Source: Phycobacter sedimenti
GTDB taxonomy: Bacteria > Pseudomonadota > Alphaproteobacteria > Rhodobacterales > Rhodobacteraceae
Direction of reading: 5' to 3'
Length of the DNA stretch: 64,000 nucleotides
Assembly: GCF_038148855.1 (NCBI RefSeq)
Contig: NZ_JBBVGR010000006.1
Location: 62,001-126,000 of the forward strand
Shown: one piece after another, positions 52,673 to 60,856 of the stretch
Numbering within the stretch: the stretch's first letter is position 1
Layout: each line of letters starts with the position of its first letter
Notes under the pieces: generated by a model
Told to the model about the DNA's origin: nothing
What the model saw: only the letters and a program-made list of their open reading frames with translations
Databases searched by the model: none
Program-made: the position numbers and the translations under genes

Positions 52673-53355
52673 TTGTCTTGCTCCAATCGTGTCAAAAGGG
52701 CCTTGGCTGCGGCCTGTTCGGCCTGACGTTTGGACCCGGCAGAGGCCTGTTCTTCTGTGCCATCCTCGAGCCGCACCGCAATGGTGAAAATCGGCTGATG
52801 ATCCGGCCCTTCGCGGGCAACCTGTACATAGGATGGCGGCGTCTGCCGACGAGCCTGCACGTATTCCTGCAACGCCGTCTTGGGATCGCGGGCATCCTCT
52901 TCGACGGCGCCGACCCGGTCACCCCACAGCCGCAGGATCATCGCCTGCGCGGCCTCGAACCCGGCATCCTTGTAGACAGCGGCGATCACCGCCTCCATCG
53001 CGTCTCCAAGCAGGGCCAGCTTGCGCCGACCGCCCGACATCATCTCGGACCTACCCAGTTTCAGCACCGCGCCGAGATCGATCTCCCGCGCGACATCGGC
53101 GCAGGCTTCCTTGCGCACAAGCGCGTTGAAACGCGGCGCAAGCTGGCCTTCGGTCGCCATCTTGTCATGCTCCAGAAGAGCCGTCGCCATCACAAGACCC
53201 AGCACCCGGTCGCCCAGAAACTCCAGCCGCTGATTGTCCTGCCGGGTCGCAGAAGAGACCGACGCATGTGTCAGCGCGCGCACCAAAAGGTCAGGCCGGG
53301 CGAAGGTATGGCCGATCCGCGCCTCGAGGGCGCGCATATCCTTTGACAGCTTCAC
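52669..53355 (-). CDS. rnc: Ribonuclease III
   Basis: Cuts double-stranded RNA, processing rRNA precursors. 228 residues with the signature LEFLGDRVLGL (44-54), the second acidic cluster LLGDAMEAVIAAVYKD and a C-terminal dsRNA-binding domain (about 155-226). It overlaps lepB and era by 4 bases on each side. The GAAA-capped stem after rplL is the sort of structure it might cut. Confidence 0.97.
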   Translation of the reverse strand: MKLSKDMRALEARIGHTFARPDLLVRALTHASVSSATRQDNQRLEFLGDRVLGLVMATALLEHDKMATEGQLAPRFNALVRKEACADVAREIDLGAVLKLGRSEMMSGGRRKLALLGDAMEAVIAAVYKDAGFEAAQAMILRLWGDRVGAVEEDARDPKTALQEYVQARRQTPPSYVQVAREGPDHQPIFTIAVRLEDGTEEQASAGSKRQAEQAAAKALLTRLEQDK

Positions 53356-54188
53356 TCGATCCCCTTGAAGAAACGATCACTGCGCCAGGTCCAGAAAAAC
53401 AGCATCGACCGGCCAGCAGAAGAGAACATGATACGGTCCGCGCGACCAATGAGGTTTTCATAGGGGACGAAACCGACGCCACCGGCAGACTGCGGCAGTC
53501 GGCTGTCGCTCGAGTTGTCGCGGTTGTCCCCCATGAAGAAGTAGTGACCGTCGGGGACCTGGTAAACGCCGGTGTGATCCATGCCCTGATTGGCGATATT
53601 GAGGACGACATGCTCGGTGCCGCCCGGCAGGGTTTCGATCTGGCGCGTTTTCTTGCAGGTCGCGCCTTGTCCAACCGGAGCATTTTCGCAGCGCGGATAG
53701 GATCCCATGGGGCCCTGACGCTCCATTACCTCTTCGAATTCGCCCGCATCCTTCAGGGCCACGGCGGTGCCATTGATATGCAGGACGCCGTTTTTCACCT
53801 GGATGCGATCCCCCGGCAGCCCGACCAGACGCTTGATAAAGTCGGTGCCTGTCACCGGGTGACGGAAGACCACCACATCGCCGCGCTCGGGCTCGCTGCC
53901 CAGAATACGGCTGTTGTCGCCATCCAGAAAACCGCAGATGTCACCGGCATCGATGTAGATCCCCACAAAGCCGAGCCGAACGCTGGGGCAGGACGCGTAG
54001 GAATAGCCGTAAGCCATCTTGTTCACGAAAAGGAAATCGCCAATCAGCAGCGTCTCTTTCATCGAGCCGGACGGAATCCAGAACGGCTGAAAGAAGAGCG
54101 TGCGAAAGACGCCCGCGATCAGCAGGGCATAGACAATGGTCTTGATCGTCTCAAGGATCGAATGTCCGGCATGGTGTTTGGCCGTCAT
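53352..54188 (-). CDS. lepB: Signal peptidase I
   Basis: Inner-membrane serine protease that removes signal peptides of exported proteins. 278 residues with a single N-terminal anchor, catalytic Ser42 in PSGSMKETL and Lys119 in FIKRLVGLPGDRI, and DNRDNSSDSR near the C-terminus. It overlaps rnc by 4 bases and follows acpS by 60. Identification secure. Confidence 0.97.
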   Translation of the reverse strand: MTAKHHAGHSILETIKTIVYALLIAGVFRTLFFQPFWIPSGSMKETLLIGDFLFVNKMAYGYSYASCPSVRLGFVGIYIDAGDICGFLDGDNSRILGSEPERGDVVVFRHPVTGTDFIKRLVGLPGDRIQVKNGVLHINGTAVALKDAGEFEEVMERQGPMGSYPRCENAPVGQGATCKKTRQIETLPGGTEHVVLNIANQGMDHTGVYQVPDGHYFFMGDNRDNSSDSRLPQSAGGVGFVPYENLIGRADRIMFSSAGRSMLFFWTWRSDRFFKGIE

Positions 54189-54248
54189 CGGGCTCTCCGG
54201 TGTAATAGAGTTGGGTCGGGGGCTACATGCGGGCCGACAGAGCCTAAG

Positions 54249-54680
54249 TCAAGCTTCGCCGCTGGTTTCGGAGCCACGGTCGGCAATGGGTCGCGCCTCG
54301 ATCAGAACCATGGCCTGCGCCCAGGGGTGATCGTCGGTCAGGGTCACGTGGATGAAGGCTTCGTGACCCGGAGGGGTCATTTTCGCCAGCCGTTCGGCCG
54401 CCCAGCCGGTCACATGCATCACCGGCTGGCCCGTCCGCAGATTGCTGACCGACATGTCCTTCCAGGCGATTCCCATGCGAAGGCCGGTGCCCAGCGCCTT
54501 GGAGCAGGCCTCTTTGGCGGCCCAGCGTTTGGCATAGGTGCCTGCCACATCGCGGCGGCGTTCCGATTTTCGCTGCTCTACCTCGGTGAAAACCCGGTTT
54601 CGAAACCGGTCGCCAAAGCGATCCAGCGTGCGCTGGATCCGTTCGATATTGGCAAGATCGGTGCCGATGCCAAGGATCAT
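54249..54680 (-). CDS. acpS: Holo-[acyl-carrier-protein] synthase
   Basis: Transfers 4'-phosphopantetheine from CoA to acyl carrier protein. 143 residues from the ATG at 54680 (AGGGAAG upstream); longer frame to 54758 is not conserved. Signature motifs GIGTDLANIERI near the N-terminus and KRWAAKEACSKALG with the metal-binding acidic residues. It precedes lepB by 60 bases in the conserved pdxJ-acpS-lepB-rnc-era run. Confidence 0.96.
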   Translation of the reverse strand: MILGIGTDLANIERIQRTLDRFGDRFRNRVFTEVEQRKSERRRDVAGTYAKRWAAKEACSKALGTGLRMGIAWKDMSVSNLRTGQPVMHVTGWAAERLAKMTPPGHEAFIHVTLTDDHPWAQAMVLIEARPIADRGSETSGEA

Positions 54681-54779
54681 CGTCTTCCCTTTCCGTTCGG
54701 ATCGCAGCTCATGCATCCCGACATGGCAGCCTCCGCTCAACGCAGCAAGGGGCGCCAAAGGCCCCTGTCGGGCTAGGCC

Positions 54780-55241
54780 TTATTCCACTGTGACCTGCCC
54801 CGTGGCTTGATTGATTGTCACCACCACAGCACTCAGGCTGTCCAGATCCACCCTCCCGGTATCGGGATCGAACTGGCCGACAGGTACCACCAAAGAAAGG
54901 CCGCGCGCCGGATCATAACTGGACCGGGTCTTTGGCAGGAAAATCTCGTAGTACCCCATGCCTTGCCCAAAGGACATGACATTGCAGGCTTGTCCGTACT
55001 CGGGGTCTGGCGAAAGGATCAGGAGATGACGGGAGCAGCAGACCGGCTCTCCGCCCGTGTCCAGCAGGGCAATGCGGATTGCACCGTTGGCGTATGTCCG
55101 GCTGTTCTGTTCCCATGGCGAGACCAGATTTGCGGCCGACGCTACCCAGTCACAGGGTTCAAGGCTTTGAGCCGAAGCCGGGGCGGAGGCGAATACAGCC
55201 AAACAGCCCAGCGCGGCAAGAAGCGAAGATGGTGCGCCCAT
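54780..55241 (-). CDS. Secreted hypothetical protein
   Basis: 153 residues with a cleavable signal peptide (LLAALGCLAVFASAPASAQS, cut after ASA). The mature part has two adjacent cysteines (PVCCSRHLLIL) and one near QACNVMS, suggesting periplasmic disulfides. It starts 4 bases after pdxJ and lies 99 bases before acpS, so it is inserted into the pdxJ-acpS junction on the same strand. I recognise no domain. Confidence 0.75.
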   Translation of the reverse strand: MGAPSSLLAALGCLAVFASAPASAQSLEPCDWVASAANLVSPWEQNSRTYANGAIRIALLDTGGEPVCCSRHLLILSPDPEYGQACNVMSFGQGMGYYEIFLPKTRSSYDPARGLSLVVPVGQFDPDTGRVDLDSLSAVVVTINQATGQVTVE

Positions 55242-55245
55242 TCCG

Positions 55246-56007
55246 CTACACCTGCCGTGCCGCGTCCATCAGTCGACGCATTTCCGCGATGGCGGCAGGC
55301 AGGCCGACAAACATGGCCTCTCCCATCAGGAAATGGCCGATGTTCAGCTCCTTTACCTGCGGCAAGGCGGCAATCGGGCCTACGCTGTCATAGGTCAGGC
55401 CATGACCCACATGGACCTCCAGACCCAGTTCATCGGCATAGGCGGCCATCTCGGTGAGTTTGGCAAGCTCCGCATCGCGCACATCCCAGCGCCCTTCGGC
55501 CCAGGCATCGGCATAGGCACCTGCGTGCAGTTCGATCACAGGGGCGCCGATGCGATGGCTGGCCTCCACCTGTGCCTTGTCGGCAGCAATGAACATGGAA
55601 ACCCGACTGCCTGCCGCGCTGAGCGGCGCAATGTATTTGGCCAGGGCATTGTCATTCCCGGCCACGTCAAGACCGCCCTCGGTGGTGCGCTCCTCGCGCC
55701 TTTCGGGAACAAGGCAGACCGCGTGGGGCTTGTGGTGTAGAGCGATGGACTGCATCTCCTCTGTTGCCGCCATCTCGAAATTGAGCGGCGCACGCAGGAC
55801 CTTCATTATGCCGTCGATGTCACTGTCGATAATGTGACGACGGTCTTCGCGCAGATGCGCGGTGATCCCATCGGCACCTGCGTTCTGTGCCAGAAGGGCG
55901 GCGCGTACCGGGTCCGGATTGTCGCCACCACGGGCGTTGCGCACAGTGGCCACGTGGTCAATGTTCACTCCCAGCCGCAGCCGGTTTTCTGCCTTGTTCA
56001 CAGTCAT
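55246..56007 (-). CDS. pdxJ: Pyridoxine 5'-phosphate synthase
   Basis: Forms pyridoxine phosphate from 1-deoxyxylulose 5-phosphate and 3-amino-2-oxopropyl phosphate in the DXP-dependent vitamin B6 pathway. 253 residues: GVNIDHVATVRNARGG (about 13-28), DGITAHLREDRRHI and VGHGLTYDSV. Start ATG at 56007, 100 bases after DUF2062. It opens the pdxJ-acpS-lepB-rnc-era run, with a secreted hypothetical inserted. Confidence 0.97.
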   Translation of the reverse strand: MTVNKAENRLRLGVNIDHVATVRNARGGDNPDPVRAALLAQNAGADGITAHLREDRRHIIDSDIDGIMKVLRAPLNFEMAATEEMQSIALHHKPHAVCLVPERREERTTEGGLDVAGNDNALAKYIAPLSAAGSRVSMFIAADKAQVEASHRIGAPVIELHAGAYADAWAEGRWDVRDAELAKLTEMAAYADELGLEVHVGHGLTYDSVGPIAALPQVKELNIGHFLMGEAMFVGLPAAIAEMRRLMDAARQV

Positions 56008-56107
56008 GATCCCTGATCCTGAAAGGATTGTCCTGCGCCAGAGACTAGACGGGCAGGCCGCAGGAGCAACCCCGATTTCGCGCGCTCACGGCGCAAATCC
56101 AACTGGC

Positions 56108-56830
56108 CTAGTCCGCCCGCCTTTTGACACGCGCGCCCAGAGAGGATTTGAGGCTGGTCTTCAGGCCCTTTTTGACAGGCATCTGCTGAACATCGGTGCC
56201 TTCCAACGCGGCGCGGCGCTTGATCTCTTCAAATTTGGCCTTGATCTTGGCCCGCCGCCTTTGCTGGTAGGCCCTGATCAGAGGAAGGCTGATCAAATAG
56301 CAGACCGTCGCCGTCAGCGCGCCCGGAATCAGGCCACCGACCATGTAGGGATAGAAAACCTCGTCATAAAACAGGTGCAGCCCGTGCCAGTCGGCTGGCT
56401 GGTCACTGTAAAGAGCGAACAGATTGTCCTTGAGATCGTCGCCGGCGGCAAGAAATTTGCCAACGAGGGATTTATCCACCTCCTGGTCAAATTCGGTCCC
56501 GAGCAACCAGTGCCCGGTCTGAAGCGACACGACTCCGATCGGCACATAAGTGAGAGGATTGCCAAAAAAGGTCGAGCTGAGCGCCGCCAGAATATTGCCA
56601 TTCATCAGCCGCGCGATGATCGCGGCCACCACGAAGTGCATACCGTAAAACGGTGTGAAGGTAGTGAAAACGCCAGCCCAGACACCGCGTGCAATGCGTT
56701 CAGGGGAATCGGGCAACCTGCGGACGCGATGCTTGACGTAGTGAAAGGCGCGGGTCCAACCGCCACGCGGCCAGAAAAAATCCGCAACCGCACGTAGGGG
56801 CGGACGTCTGTCCCGGCGCCTGAATACCAA
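56108..56830 (-). CDS. DUF2062 membrane protein
   Basis: 240-residue inner-membrane protein with the DUF2062 pattern: ARGVWAGVFTTFTPFYGMHF (about residues 46-65), FGNPLTYVPI and a last helix followed by a long basic tail (ends SSLGARVKRRAD). The start is TTG at 56830 with AAGGAC 8 bases upstream; no ATG or GTG start conserves the N-terminus. Function unknown; it is 33 bases after the Rsh gene and 100 before pdxJ. Confidence 0.85.
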   Translation of the reverse strand: MVFRRRDRRPPLRAVADFFWPRGGWTRAFHYVKHRVRRLPDSPERIARGVWAGVFTTFTPFYGMHFVVAAIIARLMNGNILAALSSTFFGNPLTYVPIGVVSLQTGHWLLGTEFDQEVDKSLVGKFLAAGDDLKDNLFALYSDQPADWHGLHLFYDEVFYPYMVGGLIPGALTATVCYLISLPLIRAYQQRRRAKIKAKFEEIKRRAALEGTDVQQMPVKKGLKTSLKSSLGARVKRRAD

Positions 56831-56863
56831 CGGTCTGCGTCCTTCCCAGTTCCAGCCGAACCA

Positions 56864-59008
56864 CTATCCCGGAATCGTGCGTTTCATCGGCTGTTCCCGG
56901 AACCGCACCACTTCGGCGACATGACTTTCCGCCTCCAGTGTCAACAATAGGGAATGCAGCTGTTCCACATCCCGCAGTTCAACATTGATCATAAGCCGGT
57001 AAAAGTCCGGTTTCCTGTCAACAAATTCCAGGTCCGAAATATTGGCCTTCTTTTCACCAATCAATGTGCAAATTCGCCCCAACACTCCTGCATCATTTCC
57101 GATGATCATCTCAAGTGTGGTGCTGTAAACCGCAGGGTGCGTTCCGCTGTGCCAATGAACGTCGACCCAGCGCTCCGGCTGATCCTCATATTCCCCCAGG
57201 CGATCACAATCGGCTGCATGAACAACGACGCCCTGCCCCCGGAAGGTAATCCCGATGATCCGCTCTCCGGGAAGCGGCTGACAGCAGGGGGCACGCTCGA
57301 AGCTTTGGCCCGGCTCCAGGCCGATCACCGCCCGGCGCATGGAAATTTCCTCGGCCTCGTGGGCGGTCAGGTCCGGATAGACTGCTTGCACGACATCATG
57401 CGCGACGATCTCGGCTGCGCCGAGGCGCGCCAACAGCTCGTCCACGGAGCTGACGCGCAAGGCCCGGGCCGCGGTTTCCAGCGCCTTGTCCGTCGCCTTG
57501 CGGTTCACATGCTCAAAGGCCGAGCGCGCCAATTCGTGCCCCAGCTTTACGAATCTTGCCCGGTCCGCCTCCCGCAGGGAGCGGCGAATGGCGGTGCGGG
57601 CCTTGCCGGTGGTGGCGATCTCCAGCCAGCTGACCTGCGGTGTCTGACCCTCGGCGGTGATCACCTCGACCGACTGGCCGTTGCGCAGGCGCGACCAAAG
57701 CGGCACCCGGATTCCGTCCACCTTGGCGCCCACGCAGGCGTGACCGATACGGGTATGGATTGCATAGGCAAAATCGATCGGCGTTGCGCCCTTGGGCAGC
57801 TTGATCACATCGCCTTTGGGTGTGAAGCAGAAGACCTGATCGGAATACATCTCCAGTTTGACCGCTTCGAGGAATTCGTCGTGATCCTCCTCGGCATCGA
57901 ACTGTTCCGTGAGCGAAGAGATCCATTTCGCCGGATCCACCGCAAAGGGGTTTTCCGAGCGCACCCCGTCCCGGTAAGACCAATGCGCCGCAACACCGGT
58001 TTCGGCCACGTCATGCATCTGGCGGGTGCGGATCTGCACCTCGACGCGCTTGCCGTCCCGCCCCGAAACGGTGGTGTGGATTGAACGATAGCCGTTGGAC
58101 TTGGGCTGGCTGATGTAGTCCTTGAACCGTCCAGGCACCGCGCGCCAGCGCTGGTGAATGGCGCCCAGTGCCCGGTAGCTGTCTTCTTCGGACTGGGTGA
58201 TCACGCGAAATCCGTAGATGTCGGAGAGACGTGAAAATCCCTGATCCTTGGCCTGCATCTTGCGCCAGATCGAATAGGGCTTCTTGGCGCGACCAAAGAC
58301 TTCGGCCTCGATCCCGGCCTTGTCGAGTTCCGCACGCATGTCGCCTGTGATCCGGTGTATCACATCGCCGGTTTCCCGCTGCAACGTGACAAAGCGGCGG
58401 ATAATCGACTGGCGCCCTTCGGGATTGAGCACGCGAAAGGCCAGATCTTCCAGTTCTTCGCGCATCCACTGCATACCCATGCGGCCCGCCAAGGGTGCAT
58501 AGATGTCCATGGTTTCACGCGCCTTCTGAGCCTGTTTTTCCGGGCGCATCGCCTTGATCGTGCGCATGTTGTGCAAGCGGTCGGCCAGCTTCACCAGGAT
58601 AACCCGCAGGTCCTTGGACATGGCCATGAACAGCTTGCGGAAATTCTCGGCCTGCTTTGTTTCCCGGCTGGAAAGCTGCAGATTGGTCAGCTTGGTGACG
58701 CCATCTACCAGCATCGCCACCTCATCGCCGAACCGGCGGGCGACCTCCTCGTAGGAGGCCTTGGTATCTTCAATGGTGTCGTGCAGAAGCGCGGTGATGA
58801 TGGTCGCATCATCCAGCCGCTGCTCTGTCAGGATCGCCGCGACCGCGACCGGATGCGAAAAATAGGGCTCCCCCGAGTGGCGGAACTGCCCTTCGTGCAT
58901 TTCCCTGCCGAACTCATAAGCTGCGGCAATGCGGTCAGCGTTTGTCTTGGGGTTGTAGTTGCGGACCAGAGCAATCAGGTCTCCGGCGGAAATTTCGGGA
59001 GATGTCAT
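56864..59008 (-). CDS. rsh: Bifunctional (p)ppGpp synthetase/hydrolase (Rsh)
   Basis: Master enzyme of the stringent response. 714 residues with HD hydrolase domain (His52 region, HDTIEDT at 76-82, so hydrolysis is intact), a synthetase domain (SIWRKMQ, DIYGFRVI), a TGS domain (VFCFTPKGDVIKLP) and a C-terminal ACT domain. As the only RelA/SpoT gene visible, it is probably the sole long enzyme of the cell. It lies 38 bases after rpoZ; the omega subunit helps bind ppGpp in RNA polymerase. rplK, also present here, is its ribosomal partner. Confidence 0.95.
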   Translation of the reverse strand: MTSPEISAGDLIALVRNYNPKTNADRIAAAYEFGREMHEGQFRHSGEPYFSHPVAVAAILTEQRLDDATIITALLHDTIEDTKASYEEVARRFGDEVAMLVDGVTKLTNLQLSSRETKQAENFRKLFMAMSKDLRVILVKLADRLHNMRTIKAMRPEKQAQKARETMDIYAPLAGRMGMQWMREELEDLAFRVLNPEGRQSIIRRFVTLQRETGDVIHRITGDMRAELDKAGIEAEVFGRAKKPYSIWRKMQAKDQGFSRLSDIYGFRVITQSEEDSYRALGAIHQRWRAVPGRFKDYISQPKSNGYRSIHTTVSGRDGKRVEVQIRTRQMHDVAETGVAAHWSYRDGVRSENPFAVDPAKWISSLTEQFDAEEDHDEFLEAVKLEMYSDQVFCFTPKGDVIKLPKGATPIDFAYAIHTRIGHACVGAKVDGIRVPLWSRLRNGQSVEVITAEGQTPQVSWLEIATTGKARTAIRRSLREADRARFVKLGHELARSAFEHVNRKATDKALETAARALRVSSVDELLARLGAAEIVAHDVVQAVYPDLTAHEAEEISMRRAVIGLEPGQSFERAPCCQPLPGERIIGITFRGQGVVVHAADCDRLGEYEDQPERWVDVHWHSGTHPAVYSTTLEMIIGNDAGVLGRICTLIGEKKANISDLEFVDRKPDFYRLMINVELRDVEQLHSLLLTLEAESHVAEVVRFREQPMKRTIPG

Positions 59009-59046
59009 ATCCGATCCGCAGCCTCAGGTAGTGATATGTGCGATGC

Positions 59047-59400
59047 TCAGCCCTGCCCCTGGGCCTCCATCAGTGCACGCAGCAGTTTCTCCTCGGACAT
59101 GTCGTCCTCGGTGGGTTTGTCGTTCTCGGCACCCATCAGAAGTGCCATCTGGTCTTCTTCGGGCTCGTCGACTTCGATCTGGGTCTGGTTGCTCTCGATC
59201 AGGCGTTCACGAAGCTCATCCGCACTTTGGGTTTCTTCGGCGATCTCGCGCAGGGACACGACGGGGTTCTTGTCGTTGTCGCGATCAACAGTGATCGGCG
59301 AGCCTGCCGAAATCTCACGGGCACGATGGGCAGCCAGCATCACCAGTTCAAAGCGGTTGGGCACCTTGTCTACACAGTCTTCAACCGTCACGCGGGCCAT
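59047..59400 (-). CDS. rpoZ: RNA polymerase omega subunit
   Basis: Small subunit that chaperones beta-prime assembly and forms part of a ppGpp site. 117 residues starting MARVTVEDCVDKVPNRFELVMLAAHRAR, which is diagnostic; the C-terminal half is longer and acidic, as in other alphaproteobacteria. It is 90 bases downstream of folK and 38 before the Rsh gene, and has a candidate promoter of its own. Confidence 0.96.
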   Translation of the reverse strand: MARVTVEDCVDKVPNRFELVMLAAHRAREISAGSPITVDRDNDKNPVVSLREIAEETQSADELRERLIESNQTQIEVDEPEEDQMALLMGAENDKPTEDDMSEEKLLRALMEAQGQG

Positions 59401-59439
59401 GGGCGACTCTCCATCATCTATGCGGGTCCAGAAGGGAGA

Positions 59440-59468
59440 CTTCTAAGCCGATATGTTTTTGTTGACAA
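59440..59468 (-). promoter_or_regulatory. Candidate rpoZ-rsh promoter
   Basis: Minus strand TTGTCA (59463-59468), 17-base spacer, TAGAAG (59440-59445), 40 bases upstream of rpoZ in the folK-rpoZ gap. Confidence 0.4.
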
Positions 59469-59490
59469 GCGCAGAAAAGGTCGCCTGAGG

Positions 59491-60063
59491 TCAATAAATC
59501 GGGATTACGGCGTCGATTTCGGCTTTTGGCAGCGCATCGCGCAGGTCTTTGGCCGATTTCAGCAGCACAGGATGACTCCAATCGGGCGCGATATCGCACA
59601 AAGGGACCAGAACAAAGGCCCGATCCTGAAGGCGCGGATGCGGCAGAATCAACTCCTCCGGCGCCCGCTGCATCTGAGCGTCCAGCGGCAAGCTGCGCCA
59701 ACGATCGTATTCACCGGGGTTCGGCAGAACCCTTCCGGCGTAGTCGACCAGATCCAGATCCAGAGTTCGCATACCCCAGCGCTGCTCCCTTTGGCGGGCA
59801 TGCCGGGCTTCGATTCCATGCAGCTCTTGCAACAGGTCTTCAGGTGACAGGCCCGTTTCAACGTGAACCACTGCGTTCACATAGTCCGGACCGGTCCCCG
59901 CCGGGAAACAGGGCGTGCTGTAGAATCGGGAAACCGCGCGCAGCCGACACTGTCCGCCGGCAAGGTCGGCAACCGCAGCAGCCAGCGTGTGCTGCGGCAG
60001 CAGGTCGCAGAATTTGAGGTTTCCGCCCAGTGCGATATACGCATTTGACCGGGTTTCGGTCAT
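59491..60063 (-). CDS. folK: 2-amino-4-hydroxy-6-hydroxymethyldihydropteridine pyrophosphokinase
   Basis: Folate-pathway enzyme that pyrophosphorylates the pterin before dihydropteroate synthase. 190 residues with YIALGGNL at the start, GMRTLDLDLVDY (ATP and metal site) and LPHPRLQDRAFVLVPL. Divergent from the NYN-domain gene across 136 bases and 90 bases before rpoZ. Confidence 0.95.
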   Translation of the reverse strand: MTETRSNAYIALGGNLKFCDLLPQHTLAAAVADLAGGQCRLRAVSRFYSTPCFPAGTGPDYVNAVVHVETGLSPEDLLQELHGIEARHARQREQRWGMRTLDLDLVDYAGRVLPNPGEYDRWRSLPLDAQMQRAPEELILPHPRLQDRAFVLVPLCDIAPDWSHPVLLKSAKDLRDALPKAEIDAVIPIY

Positions 60064-60199
60064 TTTGGCGCCATTTCAGATGATCCTTTTACTTGCAGCA
60101 GGTGCCAAATAACATACATTATGTCCACCCGTTTCGCCCTTTATTAGCATTCACTCACGGTACATCTGGCGATGCGGGCATATCGGAAGGACTGTTTTT

Positions 60200-60772
60200 A
60201 TGTTTTACAAAGACGAACGGCTTGCGCTGTTCATCGATGGTTCGAACCTGTACGCGGCCGCAAAGGCACTGGGATTCGACATCGATTACAAGCTCTTGCG
60301 GCAGGAGTTCATGCGCCGCGGAAAGCTGTTGCGCGCCTTTTATTACACGGCCCTCTTGGAAAACGACGAGTATTCACCGATCCGCCCCCTGGTGGACTGG
60401 CTGCACTACAACGGCTTCACCATGGTGACAAAGCCAGCCAAGGAATACACGGACAGCATGGGGCGCCGTAAGGTCAAAGGCAACATGGACATCGAACTGA
60501 CCGTCGACGCCATGGAATTGGCACCGCGTGTGGATCATATCGTGCTCTTTTCCGGGGATGGGGATTTCCGGCCATTGATCGCGAGCCTGCAGCGCCAGGG
60601 TGTCAGGGTCTCGGTGGTCTCCACCATTCGCAGCCAGCCACCGATGATCTCGGACGAGCTGCGCCGCCAGGCAGACAATTTCATCGAGCTGGAAGAGCTG
60701 AAAGACGTCATCGGACGTCCTCCGCGCGACTATCCTGCGGAGCAACGCTCACCCGTTGCGGCCCAATCGTAA
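60200..60772 (+). CDS. NYN-domain (LabA/DUF88) protein
   Basis: 190-residue PIN-like NYN domain protein, a likely RNA-processing nuclease. Acidic active-site residues are in place: Asp13 in FIDGSNLY, Asp97 in NMDIELTVD and Asp103, and Asp120/122 in FSGDGDFRPL. Similar proteins in cyanobacteria (LabA) act in clock output; in proteobacteria their RNA substrates are unknown. It is a single-gene unit with its own terminator. Confidence 0.85.
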   Translation: MFYKDERLALFIDGSNLYAAAKALGFDIDYKLLRQEFMRRGKLLRAFYYTALLENDEYSPIRPLVDWLHYNGFTMVTKPAKEYTDSMGRRKVKGNMDIELTVDAMELAPRVDHIVLFSGDGDFRPLIASLQRQGVRVSVVSTIRSQPPMISDELRRQADNFIELEELKDVIGRPPRDYPAEQRSPVAAQS

Positions 60773-60806
60773 CGTTACCGGTTCAGCTCGCGGGATTGAT
60801 GGACAG

Positions 60807-60836
60807 AAAAGGCACCCTCTACCAAGGGTGCCTTTT
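60807..60836 (+). terminator. Terminator between NYN gene and hybrid kinase (bidirectional)
   Basis: AAAAGGCACCCT (60807-60818), 6-base loop, AGGGTGCCTTTT (60825-60836). Perfect 12-base stem with A and T ends, suited to ending the NYN gene and the convergent kinase gene. Confidence 0.92.
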
Positions 60837-60856
60837 GCATTCAGGCAACGCCACTG

